From Gallionellales bacterium GWA2_54_124 (GTDB lineage: Bacteria > Pseudomonadota > Gammaproteobacteria > Burkholderiales > Gallionellaceae), in assembly GCA_001801025.1 (NCBI GenBank), contig MGWO01000007.1:496001-560000 (forward strand): a DNA stretch of 64,000 nt. The letters run 5' to 3'. Position numbers and translations under genes: made by a program. The first letter of the stretch is position 1. Each line of letters starts with the position of its first letter. The notes under the pieces are model-generated. The model was not told the origin of the DNA. It made no database searches and worked only from the letters and a program-made list of their open reading frames with translations. Positions 43,927 to 55,503 of the stretch are shown here, in pieces.

Positions 43927-45774
43927 ATGCTCAATATACTTAACATGTCTTACCTGCAGGGCGGCGAACCGCTGTTCAGCGGGGCGAATTTGCAGGCGTT
44001 TGCTAATCAGCGCATCGGGCTGGTCGGAAAAAACGGTTGCGGTAAATCCACTCTATTTCGTTTAATTCGAGGCGAACTTCAACCCGAAAGCGGCGAGGTC
44101 TCGCTGCAAAGCGGAAAAACCCTCGCTTACGTCGAACAGGAAATCGCCAATTCCGATCAGAGCGCGATGGAGTTTGTGCTCGATGGCGATTTGAAGTTAC
44201 GCCAGTTGGAAAAAATTCTGATTAAAGAGCAGCACGATACAGCCTGGTTCGAAGCGCAGCAGCAGTTCGAAGCCATCGACGGCTATGGCGCGCCGGCCCG
44301 TGCCGCCCAGTTGTTGAGCGGACTGGGGTTCGATACCGACAGTCTGGAACGGCAGGTTGCCAGTTTTTCCGGCGGCTGGCGCATGAGGCTGAATCTGGCG
44401 CGCGCGTTGATGCACAGAGCCGATTTGCTATTGCTCGACGAACCGACCAACCATCTGGATCTGGAAGCGATCCTCTGGCTTGAGCAATATCTGGCGCGCT
44501 ATCCGGGCAGCATTCTGCTCGTGTCGCACGATCGGGAGTTCCTCAACGCCACGGTAAATCGCATCGCTCATGTGCACGACTGTGTGATCGATTGCTATGC
44601 CGGCGATTACGACGATTTCGAACGCGCGCGTGCCGAGAAGATTGCGCAACAAAATCAGGCCTACGAGACGCAGCAGTTAAAAATTGCCCATCTGGAAGAC
44701 TTCGTGCGGCGTTTTCGCGCGCAGGCTACCAAGGCTAAGCAGGCGCAAAGCCGCATCAAGGCGCTCGATAGGCTCACCCGCATCGCGGCCGTACATGTCA
44801 CCGATGGCCACTTCGAGCTGGAGATCGAGGCGCCGGAACGCAGTCCGGATCTTCTGATGCGTCTGGATAACATGGGGTTCTCCTACGGCGAAAAATCGCT
44901 GTTTAAAAATATGAACATGGTGTTAAGAGCTGGCGCGCGCATCGCGCTGCTGGGACCTAACGGTGCGGGTAAATCGACGCTGATCAAACTGCTGGTGGGC
45001 GAGTTGGCGCCTACCTCGGGTCGCTTAGACATTACCCCGGATATCCGCATCGGTTATTTCGCCCAGCATCAGCTGGAAAATCTCGACAGCAATGCGACGC
45101 CCCTGCAGCATATGGAACGGGTTGCGCCCAAGGAAACCACGCTGGCGTTGCGCACCTTTCTGGGGCGATTCGGTCTGGCCGGCAACAGTGAGGATCGTCC
45201 TGTCGCGAGTTTTTCAGGCGGCGAAAAAAGCCGTTTGGCGTTAGCCTTGCTGGCCTGGCAAAAGCCGCATCTGTTGCTGCTCGATGAACCAACCAATCAC
45301 CTCGATCTGGATATGCGCGATGCGCTGACGATCGCGCTCGAAGAATATACGGGCGCCGTGGTGATCGTCTCTCATGATCGCAGCCTGATACGCGCCGTAG
45401 CGGATGAATTGTGGCTGGTGGCGGATGGAGAGGCGAAATTGTTTGACGGCGATCTGGAAGACTATAAGAGCTGGATTGAGTTGCGCCGTCCGCGGGAAAC
45501 CGTGCAGGCTAAACCTGAAAAAATTGCGCAAGCCGCGGCGCCCAAGGTGAACAAAAAAGCGTTGCAATCGAAGCGCAGCAAGCTCGAAGTCGAGTTGAAC
45601 AGGGTGCAGGCGGAGCTGTCCGGGATTAATGCTAAGCTGGGCGATCCGGCAACCTATAGTGATTGCAGCAGCGACTTTCTGGCCGAACTTAACGCACGCC
45701 GCGAAATCGTGCAGGCGAAGGTCGATGAACTCGAAGAGAGCTGGCTGGAACTCGAAATGGCGCTGGAAGCGTGA
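43927..45774 (+). CDS. ABC-F family ATPase (YheS-like)
   Basis: Soluble protein with two ABC ATPase domains and no membrane part, acting on ribosomes in this family. 615 residues: Walker A GKNGCGKST (first) and GPNGAGKST (second), signatures SFSGGWRMRLNLAR and SFSGGEKSRLALA, Walker B LLLLDEPTNHLDL in both halves, and a charged linker (about 235-285). The C-terminal coiled coil (about 545-610) matches YheS rather than EttA. Plausibly a translation factor that rescues stalled ribosomes (family knowledge). Confidence 0.92.
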   Translation: MLNILNMSYLQGGEPLFSGANLQAFANQRIGLVGKNGCGKSTLFRLIRGELQPESGEVSLQSGKTLAYVEQEIANSDQSAMEFVLDGDLKLRQLEKILIKEQHDTAWFEAQQQFEAIDGYGAPARAAQLLSGLGFDTDSLERQVASFSGGWRMRLNLARALMHRADLLLLDEPTNHLDLEAILWLEQYLARYPGSILLVSHDREFLNATVNRIAHVHDCVIDCYAGDYDDFERARAEKIAQQNQAYETQQLKIAHLEDFVRRFRAQATKAKQAQSRIKALDRLTRIAAVHVTDGHFELEIEAPERSPDLLMRLDNMGFSYGEKSLFKNMNMVLRAGARIALLGPNGAGKSTLIKLLVGELAPTSGRLDITPDIRIGYFAQHQLENLDSNATPLQHMERVAPKETTLALRTFLGRFGLAGNSEDRPVASFSGGEKSRLALALLAWQKPHLLLLDEPTNHLDLDMRDALTIALEEYTGAVVIVSHDRSLIRAVADELWLVADGEAKLFDGDLEDYKSWIELRRPRETVQAKPEKIAQAAAPKVNKKALQSKRSKLEVELNRVQAELSGINAKLGDPATYSDCSSDFLAELNARREIVQAKVDELEESWLELEMALEA

Positions 45775-45818
45775 TGGCGGCTTTGTCATTAGCTGTTTGA
45801 TGTGGTCTAATCACGCCC

Positions 45819-46691
45819 ATGAAATTACCCTTTAAAAACGTCGCACTGATCGGTAAGCACAAATCGCCCGATGTGGCCGTGCCGCTGCTGAGTCTGGCCA
45901 CGTTCCTGTCTGCTCGTGGATTTGGTGTGATCGTGGATAGTCTGACGGCCGAACAATTGGCCGACTGCTCCTATCCTTCGATGTCGCTGGAGGAAATGGC
46001 TAAGGTCACAGATCTTGCGATTGTGATCGGCGGCGACGGCACCCTCTTGAATATCGCGCGCACTTTTTCGCCGCACCACGTGCCGCTGATTGGCGTGAAT
46101 CAGGGGCGGCTGGGTTTTCTGACCGATTTGACGCTGGAAAATATGCTGGAGAGCATCGGCGCGATGCTGGACGGTCAGTATGTGACCGAGCGTCGTTTGT
46201 TGCTGTCCGCCCGCGTGATGCGGGCGGGGCAGGAAGTATTCAGCGGCCTGGCGTTCAACGAAGTGGTCGCGCATCGCAGTCAGATCAGCAGCATGGTCGA
46301 ATTCGAGGTGCGGATCGACGGCGAGTATTTGTACAATCAGCGTGCGGACGGCTTAATCGTCTCGACACCGACCGGTTCGACGGCCTACGCGATGTCGGCG
46401 GGCGGCCCGATTCTGCATCCTGCGCTCGACGTGCTCGAACTGGTGCCGATTTGCCCGCATACCTTGAGCAACCGGCCTATTGTCGTGAACGGGTCGTCCG
46501 TGCTGGAAATTCTGATGCATCGCTGCAGCGATACCCGCGTGCGTCTGGACAGTCACACCAGTTTCGATATGCAATTGCACGACAAAATTGTCGTCACGCG
46601 TTATCCCGGTCATGCGCATCTGCTGCATCCGGTGGGGCACAGTTACTACCATACCCTGCGTGAAAAATTGCAGTGGAATCAATCCCTTTAA
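45819..46691 (+). CDS. nadK: NAD kinase
   Basis: Phosphorylates NAD to NADP. 290 residues with the GGDGTLL motif (about residue 70), the NQGRLGFLTDL segment, the conserved NE in FNEVVAHRS and the nucleotide-binding TPTGSTAYAMSAGGPI. recN follows after 14 bases, a common betaproteobacterial arrangement (nadK-recN). Confidence 0.96.
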   Translation: MKLPFKNVALIGKHKSPDVAVPLLSLATFLSARGFGVIVDSLTAEQLADCSYPSMSLEEMAKVTDLAIVIGGDGTLLNIARTFSPHHVPLIGVNQGRLGFLTDLTLENMLESIGAMLDGQYVTERRLLLSARVMRAGQEVFSGLAFNEVVAHRSQISSMVEFEVRIDGEYLYNQRADGLIVSTPTGSTAYAMSAGGPILHPALDVLELVPICPHTLSNRPIVVNGSSVLEILMHRCSDTRVRLDSHTSFDMQLHDKIVVTRYPGHAHLLHPVGHSYYHTLREKLQWNQSL

Positions 46692-46705
46692 TTACCTGAG
46701 CTAAT

Positions 46706-48367
46706 ATGCTGAAATTTTTAAGCATCCGTGACTTTGTCATCGTATCTCAGCTTGAGCTCGAGTTTTGTGCGGGCTTTACCGCGCTGACCGGCGAGACGGG
46801 GGCAGGAAAATCGATTTTGATCGATGCTTTGCTGCTGGCGCTGGGTGAACGCGGCGATGCGACCATGGTGCGCAACGGCTGCGAGCGCGCTGAAATTACC
46901 GCGGAATTTGATGTGAGCGCACAGCCCGGATTGCTGGCATGGCTTAAGACGCAGGAACTCGAAGGCGATGACGGCGTGTGTCTGATGCGGCGACTGCTCG
47001 ATGCCGGAGGCCGTTCGCGCGGTTTTATCAACGGCCGCAGTGCGACACTGCAACAGATGCGCGAAGCGGGCGAGCATCTGCTCAATATACACGGTCAGCA
47101 TGCGCATCAGTCCTTGTTGCAAGCGGATGCACAACGGGTCCTGCTCGATGAATATGCCGGGTTGCAGTTAAGCGTTACGCAGGTCGCGACAGATTTTCGC
47201 GACTGGCAGGCGCTGATGCGCCGCCGCATTGCGCTGAGCGAAAATTCACAAGCGGTCGCGGCCGAGCGCGAATTGCTTAATTTTCAGCACAATGAGCTCG
47301 AAGCGCTCGCTTTTAATCTCGCCGATTGGGAAGCTTTGCAGGCCGATTATGCGCGGATGGCGCATGCAGCCAGCTTGCTTGAAACAGCCGCGTTCGGTAT
47401 TGAGGCGCTGAGTGAAGCCGAGACGGCATGTCTGTCGCAACTGAACGCGCTGATGGCGCGGTTGCGCGAAGGCACGGTGCATGATGCGACCCTCGGTGAG
47501 CCGTTGCGTATGCTGGAATCTGCGCAGGCTGAATTGCAGGAAGTCGTATACAGTTTACGACATTATCAGCAGCGTCTGGATGCCGATCCTCAGCAGATGG
47601 CGCAGAAGGAGTCGCGGATTCAGTATGTCATGGACTTGGCGCGCAAATACCGCGTTGCGCCTGAAAAGCTGGTCGAGGTGCAGCAGCAGGTCGCGCGGCG
47701 TCTTGCAGAATTGGGCGCTGATGCGGATCTGGAAGCATTGCAGCAGCAGGAAACAGCCGCGCGCACTCGCTATCTGGAAGCGGCGCGCGCATTGAGTCGT
47801 GCAAGACGATTGGCCGCCGATAAATTGTCGCAACAAATTACCGCCGCGATGCAGACGCTGGCGATGCAGGGCGGTAGTTTTGCGGTGGCGTTGCTGCCGC
47901 TGACTGAGGGCAATGTGCACGGGCTGGAGGCGGTTGAGTTTCAGGTCGCGGCTAACCCTGGTGTGCCGACGCGCAGTCTGGCGAAAGTGGCCTCCGGCGG
48001 CGAGCTTTCCCGCATCAGTCTTGCGATGCAGGTGGCGACCAGTCAGGTGGCGTCGGTGCCGACCCTGATTTTCGATGAGGTGGACAGCGGGATTGGCGGG
48101 CGTGTCGCGGAAATTGTCGGTCTGCTGCTCAAACAGCTCGGACGCCAGTATCAGGTGTTATGCGTGACCCATTTGCCGCAAGTGGCCGCAATGGCAGATA
48201 GTCAGTGGCAGGTCAGCAAGGCGGTGGAAGCCGGGGTGACCTTAAGCCGTATCGAAGTGCTGGGTGAATCGCAGCGTATCGAGGAAATTGCCCGTATGCT
48301 GGGAGGGGTGACGATTACCGATACCACGCGTCGCCATGCGGCGGAGATGCTGGGTGTGGCAGGTTGA
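46706..48367 (+). CDS. recN: DNA repair protein RecN
   Basis: SMC-like ATPase for double-strand break repair. 553 residues: N-terminal Walker A GETGAGKS, long coiled coil (about 165-370) broken by a hinge-like part, then signature ASGGELSRISLAMQ, Walker B TLIFDEVDSGIGG and the switch region CVTHLPQVAAMAD. No LexA box is evident in the short gap to nadK. Confidence 0.96.
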   Translation: MLKFLSIRDFVIVSQLELEFCAGFTALTGETGAGKSILIDALLLALGERGDATMVRNGCERAEITAEFDVSAQPGLLAWLKTQELEGDDGVCLMRRLLDAGGRSRGFINGRSATLQQMREAGEHLLNIHGQHAHQSLLQADAQRVLLDEYAGLQLSVTQVATDFRDWQALMRRRIALSENSQAVAAERELLNFQHNELEALAFNLADWEALQADYARMAHAASLLETAAFGIEALSEAETACLSQLNALMARLREGTVHDATLGEPLRMLESAQAELQEVVYSLRHYQQRLDADPQQMAQKESRIQYVMDLARKYRVAPEKLVEVQQQVARRLAELGADADLEALQQQETAARTRYLEAARALSRARRLAADKLSQQITAAMQTLAMQGGSFAVALLPLTEGNVHGLEAVEFQVAANPGVPTRSLAKVASGGELSRISLAMQVATSQVASVPTLIFDEVDSGIGGRVAEIVGLLLKQLGRQYQVLCVTHLPQVAAMADSQWQVSKAVEAGVTLSRIEVLGESQRIEEIARMLGGVTITDTTRRHAAEMLGVAG

Positions 48368-48409
48368 GGTATGATGTGGCAGATTTTAGAAATTACGAGA
48401 CTTTAAACC

Positions 48410-49596
<1,187 letters not shown>

Positions 49597-49612
49597 GCTT
49601 AATAAATAATCG

Positions 49613-50974
49613 ATGATCAAAAAATTCCTCAAACGCGTCTTTCGCCGTTCGGCTAAAGTTAAAACGCTAGGCAATGCGCAGGTGATTCCGTTCGCCTTGC
49701 ATGGCGTGCCGCGCGAACAGATAAGCTACGGAGCAAAGCGCGTGACCGATGGTCTGCAGGCCGCCGGTTTCAAGGCTTTCGTGGTGGGCGGCGCAGTGCG
49801 CGATTTGCTGCTGGGCAAAGTTCCGAAAGATTTCGATGTGGCGACGGATGCCACCCCTGAGGAAGTCAAGCGCGTGTTCCGCCGCTCGCGCATCATCGGC
49901 CGGCGTTTCCGTCTGGTACATGTGATGTTCGGCGAAGAACTGGTCGAGGTTGCGACCTTCCGTTGCATGATAGACACGGAAGATGCGCAGACCGATGCGC
50001 ATGGCCGCCTGCTGCGCGATAACGAATTTGGCGATCAGGAGCAGGATGCCGCACGGCGCGATTTTACCGCCAACGCACTGTTCTACGATCCGACGACTCA
50101 GGAAATTTACGATTACCATCAGGGTTATCAGGATACCCGCAACGGTGTACTGCGCATAATCGGCGATCCGCTGGTGCGCTATCGCGAAGATCCGGTGCGT
50201 ATGCTGCGCGCAGTGCGCCTGTCGGCCAAGCTGGGCATTACGCTCGATCCTGTGACCGCAGCGCCGATTGCCCAGCTGAAATCCTTGCTCGATAACGTGC
50301 CCGAAGCGCGTATGCTCGACGAAGTGTTGAAGATGCTGCTATCCGGGCATTCGGTCGAATGCATACAGCAGTTGCGCAAGATGGAATTGCATCACGGTTT
50401 GCTGCCGCTGCTCGATGTGATCATGGAACAGCCGATGGGCGAGAAGTTCATCATGCTGGCGTTGAAAAATACCGATGAGCGGTTGAGTCAGGAAAAATCG
50501 GTGTCGCCGGCATTTTTGTTTGCCTGTCTGCTCTGGCATGAGGTACTGTCAGTCTGGAACGCGCTGGTTGAAAAAGGCGAACGACCGTTAGGCGCGATGC
50601 ATATCGCGATGGATGAAGTGCTGGCGCGCCAGAAGAAGCAGCTGGCGATCCCGCATCGGCATGATGCCGTTATGAAAGAAATCTGGTTGATGCAGCAGCG
50701 CTTCGATCAGCGCGCAGGTCAGCGGCCGTACCGTTTGCTGGAGCAGCCGCGTTTTCGCGCCGGTTTCGATTTTTTGCTGTTGCGCTGTGCCAGCAATGAA
50801 GTCGATAACGATCTCGGGCTCTGGTGGGACGAGTTTCAGGATGCAAGCGAAGCGCGTCGTCAGGAAATGCTGCAGCCTGAAGGCGCGGGTGTTGCCAAGA
50901 AACGTCGCCGTAAACCGCGGAAAAAACCGGCCGGTGAGCCAGCGCCCAGTGCTGACGGACAGGATTCCGAGTGA
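49613..50974 (+). CDS. pcnB: Poly(A) polymerase I
   Basis: Adds 3' poly(A) tails that promote RNA decay. 453 residues of the class II nucleotidyltransferase family: VVGGAVRDLLLG, the metal-binding DFDVATDATPEEVKRVF, RRRFRLVHV-like strand (RFRLVHVMFG), RRDFTANAL and the neck RMLRAVRLSAKLG. The N-terminal extension and basic tail (AKKRRRKPRKKP) mark PcnB rather than CCA-adding enzyme. folK starts within its stop codon. Confidence 0.94.
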   Translation: MIKKFLKRVFRRSAKVKTLGNAQVIPFALHGVPREQISYGAKRVTDGLQAAGFKAFVVGGAVRDLLLGKVPKDFDVATDATPEEVKRVFRRSRIIGRRFRLVHVMFGEELVEVATFRCMIDTEDAQTDAHGRLLRDNEFGDQEQDAARRDFTANALFYDPTTQEIYDYHQGYQDTRNGVLRIIGDPLVRYREDPVRMLRAVRLSAKLGITLDPVTAAPIAQLKSLLDNVPEARMLDEVLKMLLSGHSVECIQQLRKMELHHGLLPLLDVIMEQPMGEKFIMLALKNTDERLSQEKSVSPAFLFACLLWHEVLSVWNALVEKGERPLGAMHIAMDEVLARQKKQLAIPHRHDAVMKEIWLMQQRFDQRAGQRPYRLLEQPRFRAGFDFLLLRCASNEVDNDLGLWWDEFQDASEARRQEMLQPEGAGVAKKRRRKPRKKPAGEPAPSADGQDSE

Positions 50975-51459
50975 CGCTGCAGGTCTGCTTTATCGGGTTG
51001 GGGAGCAATCTGGGAGAGTCGCGCGAGCAGCTAAGATGCGCGCTGGCTGATATCGATGCGCTGCCGGATACGCGCGTCATGGCCTGCTCTTCGTTTTATC
51101 GCAGTGCGCCGGTTGGATTTCTGGATCAGCCGGATTTTGTCAATGCGGTGGCAAAAATTACGACGGGTCTGGCGCCGCAGGCGCTGCTTGCTGCCTTACT
51201 GCATATCGAACAGCGCTACGGCCGCGAGCGGGTATTTCAAAATGCACCGCGCACCTTGGATCTCGATGTGCTGCTGTACGGGCAGCTGCAAATTCAGGAA
51301 CCGGGCCTGACGGTGCCGCATCCGCAAATGCACCTGCGCGCTTTCGTGCTGCAGCCGCTGCTGGAGATCGAGCCTGGCTGCCTGATCCCTGCAATCGGAC
51401 AGGCTGAATACGCCATGCGGAATTGTCTGGATCAGGATCTGGAAAAGTTGGCAAATTAA
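50971..51459 (+). CDS. folK: 6-hydroxymethyl-7,8-dihydropterin pyrophosphokinase
   Basis: Folate pathway kinase. 162 residues from GTG 50971, which overlaps the pcnB stop (GTGA). Motifs are [13 protein letters not shown] at the start, [10 protein letters not shown], the metal-binding [11 protein letters not shown] and [15 protein letters not shown]. The pcnB-folK-panBC order is common in beta- and gammaproteobacteria. Confidence 0.96.
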   Translation: MTLQVCFIGLGSNLGESREQLRCALADIDALPDTRVMACSSFYRSAPVGFLDQPDFVNAVAKITTGLAPQALLAALLHIEQRYGRERVFQNAPRTLDLDVLLYGQLQIQEPGLTVPHPQMHLRAFVLQPLLEIEPGCLIPAIGQAEYAMRNCLDQDLEKLAN

Positions 51460-51494
51460 CTTCCAGTTATCAACTAATTATTAATTATTTTCCC

Positions 51495-52286
51495 ATGCGT
51501 ACGACATTAACGACTCTCAAAGCCATGAAAAGCCGCAGCGAAAAAATCGCTGTGCTGACGTGTTACGACGCGAGTTTTGCCGCATTGCTTGAAGCTGCCG
51601 GCGTGGATGTGCTGCTGGTGGGCGATTCGCTTGGGATGGTGGTGCAAGGGCGTGAGACGACTTTACCCGTGACGCTGGCTGACATGTCTTATCACACTGC
51701 CTGTGTTGCGCGCGGCGCTGAAAAGGCATTCATCGTCGCCGATATGCCGTTCGGCACCTCTCAGGTGTCTCCTGAAAAAACCTTAGAGCACGCGGTTCAG
51801 CTGATGGCGGCCGGTGCGCAGATGGTGAAGCTCGAAGGCGGTGCCGTGATGCTTGAAACAGTGCGCTTTTTGACCGCGCGCGGGATTCCGGTTTGCGCGC
51901 ATATCGGTCTGACGCCGCAATCTGTGCATCAGTTGGGCGGATATCGGGTGCAGGGGCGTGAAAAAGATGCCGCATTGCAGTTGATCGAGGATGCGGTCGC
52001 GCTCGAGCAGGCGGGGGCGGGGATGGTTGTGCTCGAAGCCGTGCCCGCGCTGCTGGCTGCTGAAATTACCGCGCAACTGGCTATTCCAACCATCGGTATT
52101 GGTGCCGGGGCTGCGTGCTCGGGGCAGGTGCTGGTGCTGTACGATATTCTGGATGTTTTTCCGGGTAAGAAGGCGCGCTTTGTTAAAAACTATATGTCGG
52201 GCGCTGCGTCCATCAGCGATGCGGTCACGCGCTATGTGGCTGAGGTCAAGGATGGTCGCTTCCCTGCACCGGAGCACGGGTTTTAA
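51495..52286 (+). CDS. panB: 3-methyl-2-oxobutanoate hydroxymethyltransferase
   Basis: First step of pantothenate synthesis, forming ketopantoate. ATG 51495 gives 263 residues as in the family; the frame opens earlier inside folK. Markers are [46 protein letters not shown] and VLEAVP. The stop overlaps the panC start (TAATG), so the genes are coupled. Confidence 0.96.
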   Translation: MRTTLTTLKAMKSRSEKIAVLTCYDASFAALLEAAGVDVLLVGDSLGMVVQGRETTLPVTLADMSYHTACVARGAEKAFIVADMPFGTSQVSPEKTLEHAVQLMAAGAQMVKLEGGAVMLETVRFLTARGIPVCAHIGLTPQSVHQLGGYRVQGREKDAALQLIEDAVALEQAGAGMVVLEAVPALLAAEITAQLAIPTIGIGAGAACSGQVLVLYDILDVFPGKKARFVKNYMSGAASISDAVTRYVAEVKDGRFPAPEHGF

Positions 52287-53119
52287 TGGAGCTCATTTCG
52301 ACTGTCGCGCAGTTGCGTGCGCGTCTGAGCGCCGAGGCGTCTGTCGCTTTTGTGCCGACGATGGGTAATCTGCATCAGGGGCATCTTGATTTAATGCATC
52401 AGGCAAGGCGGTACGGGCGTTGTGTGGTGGCGAGTATTTTCGTCAATCCCTTGCAGTTTGGCCCGAACGAGGATTTTGACCAGTATCCGCGTACGCTCGA
52501 TGACGACTGTGAAAAGTTGCGAGGACTGGTCGATGTGGTGTTTGCGCCTGGTGTGAATGAGATGTATCCGGCGTCCCAGACTGTATTTGTAGCGCCGCCG
52601 CCGATAGCCAGTGAGCTGTGCGGTGCCGCGCGTCCCGGTCATTTTCAGGGGATGGCGACTGTGGTTTGCAAACTGCTCAACATCGTCCAGCCGCAGGTCG
52701 CGTTGTTCGGCAAGAAGGATTACCAGCAACTGCACATCATTCGTCAGTTGGTCGCGCAACTGAATATGCCGGTGGAGATTATCGGCGGCGAGACGGTGCG
52801 GGCGATCGATGGTCTGGCGCTGAGTTCCCGCAATCAATACTTGAGCGAGGCAGAACGAGCTGAGGCTGTATTTCTGAATCAGACGCTGCGTTCGATGCGT
52901 GAGCAGCTGTTGTCGGGCGCGCGCGATTTCGGGATTCTGGAGCAGGAGGCAATTCGTGCGCTCACGGCGCGGGGCTGGTCGGTTGATTATGTTGCGATAC
53001 GCAATCAGTCCGATTTGAAGAGGGCTTGCGCAGGGGATCAGTATCTGGTGGTTCTGGCGGCCGCGCGATTGGGGAAAACTCGGCTGCTCGATAATATCGA
53101 GGTGAATCTGCACGCTTAA
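52286..53119 (+). CDS. panC: Pantothenate synthetase
   Basis: ATP-dependent ligation of pantoate and beta-alanine. 277 residues: FVPTMGNLHQGHLDLM with the HxGH-type site, VASIFVNPLQFGPNEDF, GHFQGMATVVCKL, LFGKKDYQQL and SSRNQYLS. It completes panBCD with panD 37 bases downstream. Confidence 0.97.
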   Translation: MELISTVAQLRARLSAEASVAFVPTMGNLHQGHLDLMHQARRYGRCVVASIFVNPLQFGPNEDFDQYPRTLDDDCEKLRGLVDVVFAPGVNEMYPASQTVFVAPPPIASELCGAARPGHFQGMATVVCKLLNIVQPQVALFGKKDYQQLHIIRQLVAQLNMPVEIIGGETVRAIDGLALSSRNQYLSEAERAEAVFLNQTLRSMREQLLSGARDFGILEQEAIRALTARGWSVDYVAIRNQSDLKRACAGDQYLVVLAAARLGKTRLLDNIEVNLHA

Positions 53120-53156
53120 GTCAGATATAATCCGCGCCCCATTTGAAAGGTAGTTT

Positions 53157-53537
53157 ATGCAAAGAACCATGCTCAAAGCCAAACTGCACCGGGTGCATGT
53201 GACGCATTCCGAATTGCACTATGAAGGCTCCTGCGCCATTGACGATAATTTGCTTGAGGCGGCTGATATTCGGGAATATCAGCAGATCGATATTTACAAT
53301 GTCAGCAATGGCGAGCGATTTACAACCTATGCGATACGCGCTCAGCGCGGTTCGGGGATCATTTCTGTGAACGGTGCTGCAGCACATAAAGCCAATCCGG
53401 GCGACATTCTGATCATAGCGAGTTATGCGCTGTATCACGATACGGAACTGGATGCCTTTCACCCGGCGTTAGTCTATGTGGATGAGCAAAATCGTATGGT
53501 GGCAAAGCGCGGCGAAATACCTGTGCAGCTGGCATAA
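53157..53537 (+). CDS. panD: Aspartate 1-decarboxylase proenzyme
   Basis: Makes beta-alanine for PanC. 126 residues; self-cleavage between Gly24 and Ser25 in HYEGSC would create the pyruvoyl group on the alpha chain. [11 protein letters not shown] at the start and [20 protein letters not shown] later are typical. No panM/panZ gene is adjacent, as expected outside gammaproteobacteria. Confidence 0.97.
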   Translation: MQRTMLKAKLHRVHVTHSELHYEGSCAIDDNLLEAADIREYQQIDIYNVSNGERFTTYAIRAQRGSGIISVNGAAAHKANPGDILIIASYALYHDTELDAFHPALVYVDEQNRMVAKRGEIPVQLA

Positions 53538-53634
53538 TTTAAAAGTTTGATCATTTTTTTGGAATGTTACATTGACCAAAATGCCTTTCGCAGGTAGCAT
53601 TGCAAAACTTTAAAAGCTAACTGGATTGATTACG

Positions 53635-54387
53635 ATGCGTCGCAAACTAGTAGTTGGAAACTGGAAAATGTACGGCCGCTTGGCGCGTAATCAAGCATTG
53701 CTGCAAGGGGTTCTGGATGGTGTTCGTGAATTGCGTGCTGCAGACTATGCGGTATGTGTTCCTTACCCATATCTGTCTCAGGCGGCAACGATGTTGGCAG
53801 GTAGTAATGTAGCCTGGGGTGCGCAGAATTTGAGTCCTCAGGAAGAGGGTGCGTTCACCGGTGCGGTAGCGCCCGGTATGCTGGTTGATTTTGGTTGCAG
53901 TTATGTGATTATCGGTCATTCGGAACGTCGCGGTCTGTTTCATGAAAGCAATGAAATCGCTGCAGCGAAGTTTGAGGCAGCTCAGAAGGCCGGTATGAAG
54001 CCAATCTTCTGTGTGGGGGAGACGCTGGCTGAACGCGAGTCCGGAATTACAGAGCAAGTCGTTGCGACGCAGCTGGATGCCGTGCTGGTGCGTTTTGGTG
54101 CGAAGGCGTTGTCCAATGCGGTGATTGCATACGAGCCTGTGTGGGCAATCGGTACCGGCAAGACAGCAAGTCCTGATCAGGCGCAGGCAGTACACGCCTT
54201 CATTCGTCAGCGCGTAGCGGCGCATGATGCAGCGGTTGCGCAAGGTTTATGTATTCTTTACGGCGGCAGTGTGAAGGCATCCAATGCGGTCGAATTGTTC
54301 GGTATGCCGGACATCGATGGCGGTCTGATTGGTGGCGCTTCGCTGGTTGCTGATGATTTTGTGGCGATATGTCGCGCAGCGCAATAA
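53635..54387 (+). CDS. tpiA: Triosephosphate isomerase
   Basis: Glycolytic TIM-barrel enzyme, 250 residues from ATG 53635. Catalytic residues: Lys in VVGNWKMYG, His in IIGHSERR, Glu in AYEPVWAIGTG; the phosphate loop is LYGGSVKASN and GGLIGGASL. secG follows after 18 bases, the usual tpiA-secG pair. Confidence 0.97.
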   Translation: MRRKLVVGNWKMYGRLARNQALLQGVLDGVRELRAADYAVCVPYPYLSQAATMLAGSNVAWGAQNLSPQEEGAFTGAVAPGMLVDFGCSYVIIGHSERRGLFHESNEIAAAKFEAAQKAGMKPIFCVGETLAERESGITEQVVATQLDAVLVRFGAKALSNAVIAYEPVWAIGTGKTASPDQAQAVHAFIRQRVAAHDAAVAQGLCILYGGSVKASNAVELFGMPDIDGGLIGGASLVADDFVAICRAAQ

Positions 54388-54405
54388 TTTAGTCTGGAGT
54401 AGTGT

Positions 54406-54732
54406 GTGGAAACAATCGTTTGGGTTTTTCATCTGGTGACAGCCATTGCTTTGTGTGGTCTGGTGCTGGTGCAACATGGTAAGGGCGCTGATATGGGTGC
54501 TGCATTCGGCACCGGTTCAGCGGGAAGTTTGTTTGGTTCCGGAGGTTCTGCGAATTTTCTGAGTCGCAGCACGGCCATTGCCGCTGCAATCTTTTTTGTA
54601 ACCAGCTTAACTTTGACCTATCTGTATTCACATCCTGCGCAGCAAACGGGTGTGATGGACAGGGTTGATGCCGTGAAGCCGGCTGTAACGGCGCCCGTGG
54701 ATAATTCGAAGTCCAAAGAAATTCCGAAGTAA
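54406..54732 (+). CDS. secG: Protein translocase subunit SecG
   Basis: Inner-membrane subunit of SecYEG. GTG start at 54406 with SD GGAG; 108 residues. Two membrane helices (about 3-20 and 48-68) flank the conserved [25 protein letters not shown] loop, followed by a short hydrophilic tail. The tRNA-Leu gene begins 28 bases later. Confidence 0.95.
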   Translation: METIVWVFHLVTAIALCGLVLVQHGKGADMGAAFGTGSAGSLFGSGGSANFLSRSTAIAAAIFFVTSLTLTYLYSHPAQQTGVMDRVDAVKPAVTAPVDNSKSKEIPK

Positions 54733-54760
54733 ACTAATTTCAGGTAGTATCTAGGAATAT

Positions 54761-54847
<87 letters not shown>

Positions 54848-54859
54848 ATGTAGTTAATT

Positions 54860-54885
54860 AAGCCCCTGAGATATGGGGCTTTTTT
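54860..54885 (+). terminator. Rho-independent terminator after tRNA-Leu
   Basis: AAGCCCC pairs with GGGGCTT around an eight-base loop and is followed by T. It ends the tpiA-secG-tRNA transcript. Confidence 0.85.
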
Positions 54886-55503
54886 ACGACTTAATAATGT
54901 CGATGAATATTCGATCGTTCCCTTTGTCGGGTGGAAAACCGATAGCGCTAGCAAGTCCTGTCGTCTGTGGCGAAGAAACGATGCTGGATTGATAGATGTG
55001 CTGTGGCTGCCTTATCAGGGGGATATTTTGTTGTGGAGTGCGGGAGCGGTAGTGCGCCGGGCTACAGTTGTCAGGAACTGTTTTACCTGCGCGATCAGCA
55101 GAAAAATATTTCGCTGTGATGTAAATTAATTACGGATGAAATCAGGCTGTTATCTAAAGAGTGCTACCAAAACTCAAAACAACCATTGAGGCTAGGAGCT
55201 GTTTAAAGCTATAATTATTTCAGTGGAAAAAAATGATGGTTGCAGAAACAATAAAAAAATTCTGTGATTTAAAATAAATAAACCGAAACAGTGTGTTGCA
55301 TTAATGTTGCGGTTTATCCATCGCAAAGGTAGTAAATGATGAAGGCTAGCCGTCTTCAAATAGCTGTGAAATTCACAAGCAGCAGTAATAATAATAAAAA
55401 ATTAAGTTGATATCTGCCGTCATGGCAGCCTGAAATCGCACAAAATGATTCTGATTCAACTCTACGGGTTGGTCACGAATCTTGTACTGAGGGGGGAAGC
55501 TCA
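54886..55503. other. Long leader/promoter region of the nuo operon
   Basis: About 600 bases without a credible gene. The AT-rich half nearest nuoA has an 8-bp inverted repeat ATAAACCG/CGGTTTAT (55278-55285, 55310-55317) and a 13-bp palindrome TGTGAAATTCACA (55365-55377). Either may be a regulator site or leader structure. SD GAGGGGGGAAG precedes nuoA. Confidence 0.5.

Noticed and set aside
55365-55377. CRP/FNR site ahead of nuoA
   Set aside because: The palindrome TGTGAAATTCACA has three bases between half sites, not the six of TGTGA-N6-TCACA, and the FNR core is absent.
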